A stretch of 39,970 nt of DNA, taken from NCBI GenBank assembly GCA_029778615.1, contig JAKOPZ010000147.1, forward strand, positions 1-39,970. Reading direction: 5' to 3'. Position 1 is the first letter of the stretch. The number at the start of each line of letters is the position of its first letter. The notes below the pieces were generated by a model. It had not been told where the DNA came from, made no database searches, and saw nothing but the letters and a program-made list of their open reading frames with translations. Shown piece after piece: positions 15,928-23,475 of this stretch. Made by a program: the position numbers and the translations under genes. Origin of the DNA: Chloroflexota bacterium (GTDB lineage: Bacteria; Chloroflexota; Anaerolineae; UBA4142; SHND01).

Positions 15928-17094
15928 TTATTCAGCGGTAATCGTTTCGGTTGGTTCGGGCGTTGTGTCCCCTGCGGCGGTGTCCGGTGCCGGTGGTTGC
16001 TCCGGCGTTTCGGTCGGCGTCTCGGTCGGTGTTTCGGTGGGCGGCGCAAATGATTCCGGCGCTTGCAAAATCGGCAATGTGTTCAGCGGCGCTCGCGCAA
16101 TCACAAAACGCGCGCCGACCCAGCCGATACCCGTTTGCAGATTCTCCGGAAACTCAATGGCAAGCCACCCGTTGTTTGCATTTCGTCCAATGATGTTGAC
16201 ATGCTCATCGCGTTTCAAACCGCCGATAACTTGAAAAGCCGTTCCGGGTCCATAACGGACTTTGAGTTGTTCGGCGATGATGATGCCTTCGACCGCGCGT
16301 GCGCTCAGCGTACGGAGCGGCGGGGCTGCCTGTGTGACAGTTGCCGGAGCGGATTGACCTTCTGCCGAAGGCGCGGTGCCGCTCGCCGCGTTGGCATCAC
16401 TCGCGTTGGTGGTCGCGGTGGGCAAAGGCGTTGGCGGTACAAGTTCAACATTCGTTGATTTCGTCGGCGCCGGTTTCGTGCGCGTCGGAGCAACTTGGTC
16501 TTGCGCCACAATCGGCGCGTTTGTTGGTTGCGCTTTGGATGCGGCAGCAGGAAGCGTCGCCGGCGCGGGTTCTTCCGTCGGCGCCGGCGGTTCCACTGTC
16601 ACCATAAGCACGCTCGAAGTCGGCGGCTCATTGGTGGGGTTGGGTGTCAGCGTGATTGGAATTGGCGCGGCGGTTGGCGCAAGCGCAACGACAACGGAGG
16701 GTTGCGCGGGAGCTTGCGCGGCGGGCGCGTTCGCGGTCTCCGCGAGGTTGCCCGGTTGGCGCAGCAGCGTGCTCACCAACAAAATGACAAAGGCGGCTGT
16801 TGCGGCAACGCCGATACCGCGCAAACTCCACACCAACCAGCCGGACGAACGCGCCGGGGCGCGCACGGTGACGGGCAGTGTAAATTGACGCGGCAGTGCG
16901 GGCGCGGGCGTTTGCTTGAGCAGTTGGACGGTGTATTGCAAAGATTCCAACGCCGCGCGCGCGTCCGGATTTCCGGCTAGATAATTTTCAACAATGGCGC
17001 GGTCATCTGCCGAAAGCGTACCGTCAATATAGTCCGACAAACGCTCGTGGACATAGGCGTCAAGGTCTTGAATTCGATTCTTGCGATTAAACAT
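15928..17094 (-). CDS. Membrane-anchored anti-sigma factor with SH3b-like domain
   Basis: A 388-residue protein. Residues 1-65 form an anti-sigma-like helical domain (HERLSDYIDGTLSADDRAIVENYLAGNPDARAALES) without the zinc-binding HXXXCXXC, then a membrane helix at about 87-108, a long Pro/Thr/Ala linker (110-265), and a bacterial SH3 domain (about 268-330: EQLKVRYGPGTAFQVIGGLKRDEHVNIIGRN...GWLAIEF). The tail has PTET repeats. It would hold the sigma factor at the membrane and sense wall structure or an external ligand through the SH3 domain; this is inference from architecture. Its ATG overlaps the last codons of the sigma gene (17087-17094), so the two are coupled. Confidence 0.85.
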   Translation of the reverse strand: MFNRKNRIQDLDAYVHERLSDYIDGTLSADDRAIVENYLAGNPDARAALESLQYTVQLLKQTPAPALPRQFTLPVTVRAPARSSGWLVWSLRGIGVAATAAFVILLVSTLLRQPGNLAETANAPAAQAPAQPSVVVALAPTAAPIPITLTPNPTNEPPTSSVLMVTVEPPAPTEEPAPATLPAAASKAQPTNAPIVAQDQVAPTRTKPAPTKSTNVELVPPTPLPTATTNASDANAASGTAPSAEGQSAPATVTQAAPPLRTLSARAVEGIIIAEQLKVRYGPGTAFQVIGGLKRDEHVNIIGRNANNGWLAIEFPENLQTGIGWVGARFVIARAPLNTLPILQAPESFAPPTETPTETPTETPEQPPAPDTAAGDTTPEPTETITAE

Positions 17095-17719
17095 TTTCCA
17101 TACGGAGATTTTTGGTCTCCCCCATTCTGCTCTTTAGACGAAAAGTGTCAGGCAAAAGTTCCTGCTGTTTCAAGAGATAATCGCGCATGTGCGCGCGGGC
17201 GCGGGAAAGCCGCGACTTGACAGTCCCGACATTGGTGTTGGTGGCGACGGCAATTTCTTCGTACGCAAAACCATCAATGTCCGAGAGCACCAGTGTCATC
17301 CGCTGGTCGTACGGCAGAGTTTGCAAGCCCTGGTCAATCCAATACGCAAGTTCGGAGCGCTCTGCGTGTTCGTGCGGTGACTCTTCGCGCGCTTCGCCAA
17401 GTCCGGGTGCCGGATTGTCGGGGTCAATCAAGAGCGCGTCGAGGGATGCGGTCGGCTTGCGTTTCTTGGCGCGCAGCTGGTCATAACACGTATTTGTTAC
17501 AATCCGAAGCAGCCACGCTTTGAACGAGCCGCCGCGAAAAGAGCGAATATTTTTATACGCGTTCACGAACGCGTCTTGGGTCGCGTCGGACGCGGCATCG
17601 CCATCGCCCAACACACGATATGCTGTATGGTAGACGATGGTTTGGTATGCGCGCACCAGTTGATTGAAGGATGCGACATCGCCGTTTTGGGCGGCGGCAA
17701 TCATGTTGACTTCATTCAT
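17087..17719 (-). CDS. ECF-type RNA polymerase sigma factor
   Basis: A 210-residue sigma-70 family protein with region 2 (FNQLVRAYQTIVYHTAYRVLGDGDAASDATQDAFVNAYKNIRSF, then FKAWLLRIVTNTCYDQLR) and region 4 (LPYDQRMTLVLSDIDGFAYEEIAVATNTNVGTVKSRLSRARAHMRDYL), and no region 1 or 3. The start at MNEVNM (ATG 17717-17719) fits the family; a longer open frame adds 20 residues that look like leader. It overlaps the anti-sigma gene by eight bases. Targets and the autoregulatory promoter are not readable. Confidence 0.93.
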   Translation of the reverse strand: MNEVNMIAAAQNGDVASFNQLVRAYQTIVYHTAYRVLGDGDAASDATQDAFVNAYKNIRSFRGGSFKAWLLRIVTNTCYDQLRAKKRKPTASLDALLIDPDNPAPGLGEAREESPHEHAERSELAYWIDQGLQTLPYDQRMTLVLSDIDGFAYEEIAVATNTNVGTVKSRLSRARAHMRDYLLKQQELLPDTFRLKSRMGETKNLRMENV

Positions 17720-17816
17720 AAAGAACAGTGACCGCGCGAAAGGAAAGGGTTGCAAATTTCGAGTTGGATGCTTGGACAAAAACTGAATTCAAAATTCTCG
17801 ATGTGGGACAAAACAG

Positions 17817-17844
17817 TTGACAATTCATTTTTTCGCGATATAGT
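17817..17844 (+). promoter_or_regulatory. Promoter of tRNA-Leu
   Basis: TTGACA at 17817-17822 and TATAGT at 17839-17844 with a 16-base spacer, 13 bases before the tRNA. Confidence 0.8.
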
Positions 17845-17856
17845 AATGACGCTTAT

Positions 17857-17941
17857 GCCGAAGTGGCGGAACTGGCAGACGCGCACGACTCAAAATCGTG
17901 TGAGGTTACTCCTCTTGGGGGTTCGACTCCCCCCTTCGGCA
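17857..17941 (+). tRNA. tRNA-Leu (anticodon CAA)
   Basis: An 85-nt class II tRNA. Acceptor GCCGAAG (17857-17863) pairs with CTTCGGC (17934-17940), discriminator A17941. Anticodon stem CACGA/TCGTG with loop CTCAAAA, anticodon CAA at 17891-17893 reading TTG. The long variable arm is present and the T loop is GTTCGACTC-like. CCA is not encoded. It has its own consensus-like promoter. Confidence 0.95.
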
Positions 17942-18264
17942 CTCGAACGATTATAACGGTATCGGCACGTTACTCAAAAAGTATTGCGCGCATCATTTCC
18001 CACAGTGCGCGCGATGTATCCGCCACCGCCTTTTGTAACGCGCGTTCAAGCAGAGCTCGCGTTGAATTCGGTGGTCAAGGTCGGATGCAGAGGCAAGACG
18101 CCCCACGTCATCGCGGTTTCCCCACACGCCGCCTTATGGATGACGTTTTACGCCTGCGGTTCGTTTCGTACCGGCGCATGAATTCTCTGTTCTGATTATA
18201 CGTTCGCGTATTTCCTTTTCACCACAAACGAGCGTGTCGTCGAGCTGCATGATGGTGTATCCAC
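17942..18264 (+). other. Non-coding interval after tRNA-Leu with a nested stem
   Basis: No convincing protein gene. A nested pairing is visible at 17969-18039: GTTAC/GTAAC, AAAAG/CTTTT and GCGCGCA (17986-17992)/TGCGCGC (18006-18012), without a following T tract. The rest holds nothing I can name, and no clear promoter for the next gene. Confidence 0.4.
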
Positions 18265-19116
18265 TTGGATTCGGGTTTTCGTCCACTTGTACTGGCATGG
18301 CTCTTGGCGCTGGGCGCGGGCATTGGTCTCGGTCTCTTTTTGGCATGGTACGTTTTTCCGGTGAGTTATACCAACGCACAGCCCTACGACCTGAATCGTT
18401 CCGCCAAAGATGAGATGCTGCGTATGATTGCGTCTTCGTATGCGATGGAGAATTCGTTCGAGCTTGCAAATCAACGTCTCTATTATTTGCAGCTGCCGAA
18501 TGTGAAAGCGCGCCTGAACGAACTCGCGAACAGCGAACGCAATCCCTTGACCCAGCAAGCACTGGTGAAACTGCGTCTCGATTTGGACCAACCAAATATT
18601 GCGCGCGCACGACCAACCAGCACCGCACGTCCTACGCGCGATTTGACGCCCGCGCCGCGTGTTACAGTCATCGTCCTTGAACCCACCACGATTCCTTCGA
18701 CCTCGATTCCGGTTACACCTTTACCTACGCCCATTCCACCCACTTCGGAGCCCAATCCAAATGCCCCGCGTTTTGCATTGATTGAAAAGCGCGCGCTCGA
18801 CTGTTTGAGCGTTGGGGGGGGGGCAACAATTCAGGTTGAAGTGCAGGACGCGTCGGGCAAGGGACTGGCGGGTATTTTGGTCGAAGTCAATTCTGCGCTC
18901 GGAAATGAGCAGTTTTATACGGGGTTCAAGCCGGAACGAGGCAACGGGTTTGGTGACGTGACCCTGGTACCGGGCACATATTCCGTTCATTTGGTTGAAA
19001 ATGCCTCCAGTGAGGTGGTCGAGGATTTGCGGATAGACGCGAATGTTGTAGAATGTAGCTCCAACCCCGCAGCGACGCAGGGCTGGCGCCTGGTCTTCCG
19101 GCAACTCTCGAACTGA
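18265..19116 (+). CDS. Membrane-anchored surface protein with G10 tract
   Basis: A 283-residue protein: membrane helix (residues about 7-32), a helical extracellular segment with paired-helix character (35-110), a Pro/Thr-rich linker (112-170), and a beta-rich Ig-like C-terminal domain (about 178-283) beginning at CLSVGGGATIQVEVQD and ending near GWRLVFRQLSN. No family is recognised. Start is uncertain: no ATG or GTG is available in frame after the stop at 18250; TTG at 18265 is the best option with a weak GGTG ahead. The three Gly codons 184-186 lie in a run of ten G (18814-18823); loss or gain of one G would remove the Ig-like domain. Next to the cNMP protein gene. Confidence 0.7.
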   Translation: MDSGFRPLVLAWLLALGAGIGLGLFLAWYVFPVSYTNAQPYDLNRSAKDEMLRMIASSYAMENSFELANQRLYYLQLPNVKARLNELANSERNPLTQQALVKLRLDLDQPNIARARPTSTARPTRDLTPAPRVTVIVLEPTTIPSTSIPVTPLPTPIPPTSEPNPNAPRFALIEKRALDCLSVGGGATIQVEVQDASGKGLAGILVEVNSALGNEQFYTGFKPERGNGFGDVTLVPGTYSVHLVENASSEVVEDLRIDANVVECSSNPAATQGWRLVFRQLSN

Positions 19117-19163
19117 GGTCCTCTGACCTCCCAGGTTTGGGAACACTCAACGCGATGGTGCGT

Positions 19164-19193
19164 GGCGAATTTCGCAGCTTGAAATTCGTCGCC
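19164..19193 (+). promoter_or_regulatory. Leader hairpin before the cNMP-domain gene
   Basis: GGCGAATTTC (19164-19173) pairs with GAAATTCGTCGCC (19181-19193) allowing a three-base bulge. No T tract follows, so it is not a clear terminator. It lies 28 bases ahead of the GTG start. Confidence 0.4.
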
Positions 19194-19220
19194 GAGTTTC
19201 CTTAAGGATCAAGAAAGCAC

Positions 19221-22085
19221 GTGATACCACAACCGCTTGACCAAGTTCCGTTGTTCGCCCGTCTGTCTGAAGACGAACGCGAGCTAATCAGCAGTCGCCT
19301 CCGTCATCTCGAATACAACACCAACACCGTTATTTTTTCCGCGAACAAGCCCGCCGAGTTCCTCGCCGTGATTGTGCAGGGATGGGTCAAATTAGAAGGC
19401 GAAACGCCACAAGGACCTATCGCGCTCGCCAATCTCGGCGCAGGCAGTGTAGTCGGCGAAGTGGATATGTTGTTGAATCGTCCGTATTCCACTTCTGCAC
19501 GCGCGGCGACAACTTGTAGCTTGTTGGCTCTGCATCGGAACGACTTGCACGACCTCATTCTCGAATATCCCTCCATCGGTTTGAAATTCAGCGCGGCGCT
19601 CGGTACCCGCGTCGCCCATCTTGACGAATATCTTGTCACCCAACGTCTCTCGTCCAATCCCCTCTTGACCGCTCTTGCCGATTCGGAAGCGCGCGCGCTG
19701 GCGCGGCGTTTGCAGTTTCGCGCGTACGCGCGCGGCGAATCGTTGTTCGAAGCAGGGGACGCGCCGGATGCCGCGTTCTTGATTGAAAATGGTGTCGTGC
19801 GCGTGATTACCAACACGCGCGAAGGTGAAACGTACGAAGAATTGCAAGAAGGGGAACTCGTCGGACAAACCGCGTTGATTACCGGTAAACCGTTCCCCGC
19901 GACGGGATTCGCGGTAACGGATGTCAACGCGTGGGTGCTCGCGCGGAATGATTATCTCGACCTTATTAACGAACAGCCAACGTTAAAGCTCGCCTTTTCG
20001 CGCGCACTCGCGGAACGACTCGGCGTCCAGGACCAATCGCAAGCGGCGGAACGTTTGCACGCGATGCCATTGTTTCAGGATGCCACACCCGATGCGCTCA
20101 ACGCGATTGCCGAACGCCTCGTCCTGCGTCACTATCCCGCAGGTGAATTGGTCTATGCCGAAGGTACTCCCGGCGACGCGATGTATTTTTGCGAATCGGG
20201 ACGCGTCAAATTAGTTTCGGACGCGGCAACCGAAGCAGAATTATTGCATCGGGTCAGCTCCGGCGAATCGTTTGGCGAAATGGCGCTGCTTACGGGACGG
20301 ACGCGCGCCGAAGCCGCCAAGGCGATTGACGACACGACCCTTTGGGTTTTGTACAAAACCGAATATGACGATTTAATTGTCCAACATCCCGCGCTCTCGC
20401 TCGCGCTGTCGCGCGCGCTTTCGTCGCGTTTGGGCAATAATGAAGGCGACGCGGCGGAACGCCAATTACGGCAGTTGAATTTATTCAGCGGTCTCTCGCA
20501 AACCGAGCTCCGTCAAATTGCGCAATACGTACAGCCCCAACATTTTCGTTCGGGTGAGACCGTTTGCTTTGCGGGACAGCCCGCACAGTACGTGTACATC
20601 ATCGAGGCAGGCGAAGCGCGCGAAATTGCCCAAGGTCCAAACGGACAGACGATTGTGCTGGACTTGTTGGGACCTCAACAATCGTTTGGTGAACAGGCAG
20701 TCGTGCAAAACCGCGCGTATCCGGTGACCGTTCAAGCTGTCGGCGAGATTCAAGTCTGGGCGATTGCGAAAAACGATTTTGACCGAATGCTCGCGACGTA
20801 TCCTGCGTTGGCGTTGAGCGTCACGCGCCGCATGGCAGAAGAATTGGAACGCGCAACCCGCCGCGCCCCGCGTCCGCAGTCGCCTCAGCCAATGCGCCCC
20901 GCTGCGCCAAACTACGCGCAGCCGCGCGGCTATGCGCCGCAAGCGCCCCAGCAAGCGTACGCGCCGCGTCCCGGCAACGGTAATGGCGGACATTCTAATG
21001 GCGGTCATGCGGCGAATGGACGCAATCCGTATGCGCCGCGTCCCGCAATCCCACAGCCCCAAGCGCGCGCGCAAACAGCGCCGTTACCCGGAACAAGTGT
21101 GGGCGTTCGACCCGCACCGTCACGTCCGTGGGAACGTTCGGGGAACGTAATGCGCCCAATGCCTGCTGCTACGGCGCGCCCGGTCCAGAGAGCTGGCGCC
21201 GCGCACGCGGGAATGCCTGTGCGCAACCGTCGCCCCGGTGTCTTGACATGGTTTTCAAACTTGAGCGTGGGCAACAAGATTGCTACAGTTCTTGTCGGGG
21301 TCTTTGCCTTGTGGATTGTGGTCATGCTGCCCTTGTGGCTCATCTATGCCGTGCTGACTTCAGGGTTCGGCGGCAACAATAATAACAATTCCACGCCGGA
21401 ACAAGAGTTGCCCATTGCCGGCGCGGTCCGCCAACCCATTTTTGGAATCAAAATCGCGCAAGCAATTCATACACCCACGCCAACCCCGCTTCCGCCAACT
21501 CCCGTACCGCCAACGCCTGTTCCAACGAAAAAACCGGTTACAAAACCCGTCGTGCAAAAAATAGCTCCGACCGCCGTGCCGGAAGCAACGCAACAAGACG
21601 CAGCCGCGTTGGCAGCACCGGCGGCGCCTGCCAAACCTCTCCCGCCGCGTGAATGGGATGCGCGTCTCGGTGAAGGCGGCTTGCCGTTATTGCAGGGAAT
21701 TGACGTTCTCGATGCCCAAGTCCCCAGCGGTCAATCGTTCTGGCGTTTGATTCGCATGAAGTTTGAAGATGCGGGACAAGAGTCGGGCAATGACCACACG
21801 ATTTATGTGACACTGATTGACGAAGAAGGCAAGCGCGTTAATGACAAAGTAATCCAAGTTTCTTGGGACCAAAGCGGCGCGGTCGAAGTTCAACGGTTGA
21901 CTCTGGCGGACCAGAAACCCAAAGGCGATTACTGTGAGTGTAATTACAACTGGCCCATGTACGGCGCCGGTTATCGCGTCAAGGTGGATGATTCCATTCC
22001 CAGCGACCAGGCGCGCGGCATGATTATGCCCATGCACCGTCATGTCAACTACCGTCTCACCTTTCAACGCGTCGTCATGCCATGA
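19221..22085 (+). CDS. Single-pass membrane protein with four cyclic-nucleotide-binding domains
   Basis: A 954-residue protein. Four Crp-type cNMP folds lie at about 8-135, 145-265, 280-400 and 418-545, then a Pro/Gln/Gly/Asn-rich linker to 680, a membrane helix at about 686-713, a Thr/Pro linker, and an extracellular beta-rich domain at about 805-954 (starting near REWDARLGEGGLPLLQG). The phosphate-binding cassette is canonical only in domain 3 (GEMALLTGRTRAEAA, Glu and Arg kept); the equivalent Arg is Tyr, Phe and Tyr in domains 1, 2 and 4, and domain 2 lacks the Glu. No output domain (HTH, kinase, cyclase) is present. GTG start with AAGGA at 19204-19208. It may convert a cytoplasmic nucleotide signal to an extracellular state. 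Confidence 0.88.
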   Translation: MIPQPLDQVPLFARLSEDERELISSRLRHLEYNTNTVIFSANKPAEFLAVIVQGWVKLEGETPQGPIALANLGAGSVVGEVDMLLNRPYSTSARAATTCSLLALHRNDLHDLILEYPSIGLKFSAALGTRVAHLDEYLVTQRLSSNPLLTALADSEARALARRLQFRAYARGESLFEAGDAPDAAFLIENGVVRVITNTREGETYEELQEGELVGQTALITGKPFPATGFAVTDVNAWVLARNDYLDLINEQPTLKLAFSRALAERLGVQDQSQAAERLHAMPLFQDATPDALNAIAERLVLRHYPAGELVYAEGTPGDAMYFCESGRVKLVSDAATEAELLHRVSSGESFGEMALLTGRTRAEAAKAIDDTTLWVLYKTEYDDLIVQHPALSLALSRALSSRLGNNEGDAAERQLRQLNLFSGLSQTELRQIAQYVQPQHFRSGETVCFAGQPAQYVYIIEAGEAREIAQGPNGQTIVLDLLGPQQSFGEQAVVQNRAYPVTVQAVGEIQVWAIAKNDFDRMLATYPALALSVTRRMAEELERATRRAPRPQSPQPMRPAAPNYAQPRGYAPQAPQQAYAPRPGNGNGGHSNGGHAANGRNPYAPRPAIPQPQARAQTAPLPGTSVGVRPAPSRPWERSGNVMRPMPAATARPVQRAGAAHAGMPVRNRRPGVLTWFSNLSVGNKIATVLVGVFALWIVVMLPLWLIYAVLTSGFGGNNNNNSTPEQELPIAGAVRQPIFGIKIAQAIHTPTPTPLPPTPVPPTPVPTKKPVTKPVVQKIAPTAVPEATQQDAAALAAPAAPAKPLPPREWDARLGEGGLPLLQGIDVLDAQVPSGQSFWRLIRMKFEDAGQESGNDHTIYVTLIDEEGKRVNDKVIQVSWDQSGAVEVQRLTLADQKPKGDYCECNYNWPMYGAGYRVKVDDSIPSDQARGMIMPMHRHVNYRLTFQRVVMP

Positions 22086-22090
22086 ATTTC

Positions 22091-22124
22091 AGCAGAGCAA
22101 CAGTCCTTGTTGCTCTGCTTTTTG
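22091..22124 (+). terminator. Terminator of the cNMP-domain gene
   Basis: AGCAGAGCAACA (22091-22102) pairs perfectly with TGTTGCTCTGCT (22108-22119), loop of five, followed by T5. Confidence 0.9.
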
Positions 22125-22159
22125 TTATTTCTCGCTTTCCCAAATTCCCACTGCGAAGA

Positions 22160-22449
22160 GATGGCACGGTTCCTCAAGAGCGGTGTCATTGATTCAACCG
22201 TTCGTTGCCAAGTAAACGAGTCTCGGGCATACTCTTCTCTGATTCGGCAAGGCGCGTTCCGCCCCGCCAAGTCACAGGAGAGGACCACGTTGTCCCCCGT
22301 TGACGCTCAAGGTCGAGTCGTCAAACCACTCGCACCCTTTGTGGCGAACGGAAATCAGAGGCAGAATCAAAATTTTCTCGTTTGAGCAAATGGCGAATCT
22401 GCCTCTCCCATGTTTCATCTGCCGCACAGCAGACCTGTGCGGTTTTTTA
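22160..22449 (+). ncRNA. Candidate structured RNA of unknown class
   Basis: The interval lies between two intrinsic terminators and has no credible protein frame, yet holds several stems in order: TGGCACGGTT (22162-22171) with AACCG (22196-22200) and TGCCA (22206-22210); TTGACGCTC (22300-22308) with GAG (22315-22317) and CGTCAA (22319-22324); AGAGGCAGA (22357-22365) with TCTGCCTCT (22398-22406); and a final CCGCACAG/CTGTGCGG stem with T6. The 3' end would be about 22449. It does not match tmRNA, SRP RNA, RNase P RNA or a riboswitch I know; 6S RNA cannot be excluded. A promoter is not clear. It may instead be a cis element of rnz. Confidence 0.4.
22422..22449 (+). terminator. Terminator ending the candidate RNA locus
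   Basis: CCGCACAG (22422-22429) pairs with CTGTGCGG (22435-22442), followed by TTTTTTATTTT. There is no protein gene immediately upstream that it would serve. Confidence 0.85.
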
Positions 22450-22451
22450 TT

Positions 22452-22510
22452 TTGCCTGTGTACGTTTGTCGCTATAATGTTGGAGACCAATTTCAAAATG
22501 CGAAATTGGT
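22452..22510 (+). promoter_or_regulatory. rnz promoter and 5'-terminal hairpin
   Basis: TTGCCT (22452-22457) and TATAAT (22473-22478), 15-base spacer, predict a start near 22485. The transcript would open at once with ACCAATTTC (22486-22494) paired to GAAATTGGT (22502-22510), nine perfect pairs around a 7-base loop. The ATG follows seven bases later with no ribosome-binding site. Confidence 0.55.
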
Positions 22511-22517
22511 TTCCATT

Positions 22518-23453
22518 ATGTTTGAACTCGTTTTTCTTGGCACTTCGGCATCCGCGCCGAGCGCCGAACGCAATCTCACCTCGACGCTGTTGATTCACGA
22601 AGGCACGCGCTTTATGCTCGACTGCGCGGAAGGCACACAGCGACAGATTCTCAAGAGCGGCGTCGGGTTCAAAGACCTGCGCCGCATCTTTTTGACGCAC
22701 GGGCATCTCGACCACATTCTCGGCATCGGCGGACTCGCTTCGACGCTCGGGCAGTGGGATGTGCCGGTGGGTTCCAAATTGGAAATCTACGGCGGACGTT
22801 GGGCGCTGGACCGCGTGCGCGATTTGATGAAAGTGGTCATGCGCGGCAAAGAAGTGGAAATTGACATCGAGTTTATTGAAATCAAGCCCGGTGTGTTGGT
22901 GCAAGAGAAAAATTTAACCGTAAGCGCGTTCAATGTCCTGCATCGCGGCACCGGCAATTTTGGTTTTGTCTTTGAAGAAAAATCCAAACGCCCGTTCCTC
23001 GTGGAACGCGCTCAAACGCTGGGCATTCCGGTTGGACCCGAACGCAAAAAATTGGTCGCGGGCGAGAGCATTACGTTAGCAGATGGTAGTGTGATTCAAC
23101 CTGATGCCGTGTTGGGTGAATTGGTGCCCGGCACCAAGTTTGTGTATGTGGGCGATATTGCGCGCATTAACGAAGTGGTCGAACAGGCGCGCGATGCGGA
23201 TGGGCTGGTGATGGAAGCGACGTATCTCGACCAAGACCGCGAGATTGCGCGCAAACACGGACACATCACGGCGGCAGAAGCCGCCGCCGCCGCGCGCGAC
23301 GCCAATGTCAAACAGCTGTTTCTCACGCATATCTCGCGCCGTTATAGTGGTTATCTGGTGCATGCGGAAGCGAGCACGGTGTTTCCCAACACGATTGTGT
23401 GCAATGATTTAGACCGCTACATTGTCAAGCGCGAAAAAAACCAAGGCGACTGA
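22518..23453 (+). CDS. rnz: Ribonuclease Z (tRNA 3' endonuclease)
   Basis: A 311-residue metallo-beta-lactamase fold enzyme that removes 3' trailers from pre-tRNAs, needed here because neither tRNA encodes CCA. It begins MFELVFLGTSASAPSAERNLTS. The zinc motif is FLTHGHLDHILGIGGL. VLHRGTGNFGFVFEE is the loop that often carries the next His. VYVGDIAR supplies the bridging Asp, and FLTHISRRY the C-terminal His with the HxxRY block. The flexible arm region sits near residues 145-190. The start at 22518 follows the family; a longer frame adds 36 unlikely residues. The stop codon TGA is part of a terminator stem. Confidence 0.93.
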   Translation: MFELVFLGTSASAPSAERNLTSTLLIHEGTRFMLDCAEGTQRQILKSGVGFKDLRRIFLTHGHLDHILGIGGLASTLGQWDVPVGSKLEIYGGRWALDRVRDLMKVVMRGKEVEIDIEFIEIKPGVLVQEKNLTVSAFNVLHRGTGNFGFVFEEKSKRPFLVERAQTLGIPVGPERKKLVAGESITLADGSVIQPDAVLGELVPGTKFVYVGDIARINEVVEQARDADGLVMEATYLDQDREIARKHGHITAAEAAAAARDANVKQLFLTHISRRYSGYLVHAEASTVFPNTIVCNDLDRYIVKREKNQGD

Positions 23454-23472
23454 TTCCTCAGTCGCCTTTTTA
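23444..23472. terminator. Bidirectional terminator between rnz and the DUF4349 gene
   Basis: AGGCGACTGA (23444-23453) pairs perfectly with TCAGTCGCCT (23458-23467), loop TTCC, T5 following. The rnz stop codon is the top of the left arm. On the minus strand the stem is followed by TTGGTTTTTTT. Confidence 0.9.
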
Positions 23473-23475
23473 TTT

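Noticed and set aside
17863-18195. 110-residue open frame overlapping tRNA-Leu
   Set aside because: It starts inside the tRNA and has no ribosome site; the tRNA is certain.
22107-22385. 92-residue open frame in the candidate RNA region
   Set aside because: It begins in a terminator stem and has no coding-like composition; RNA stems explain the region better.
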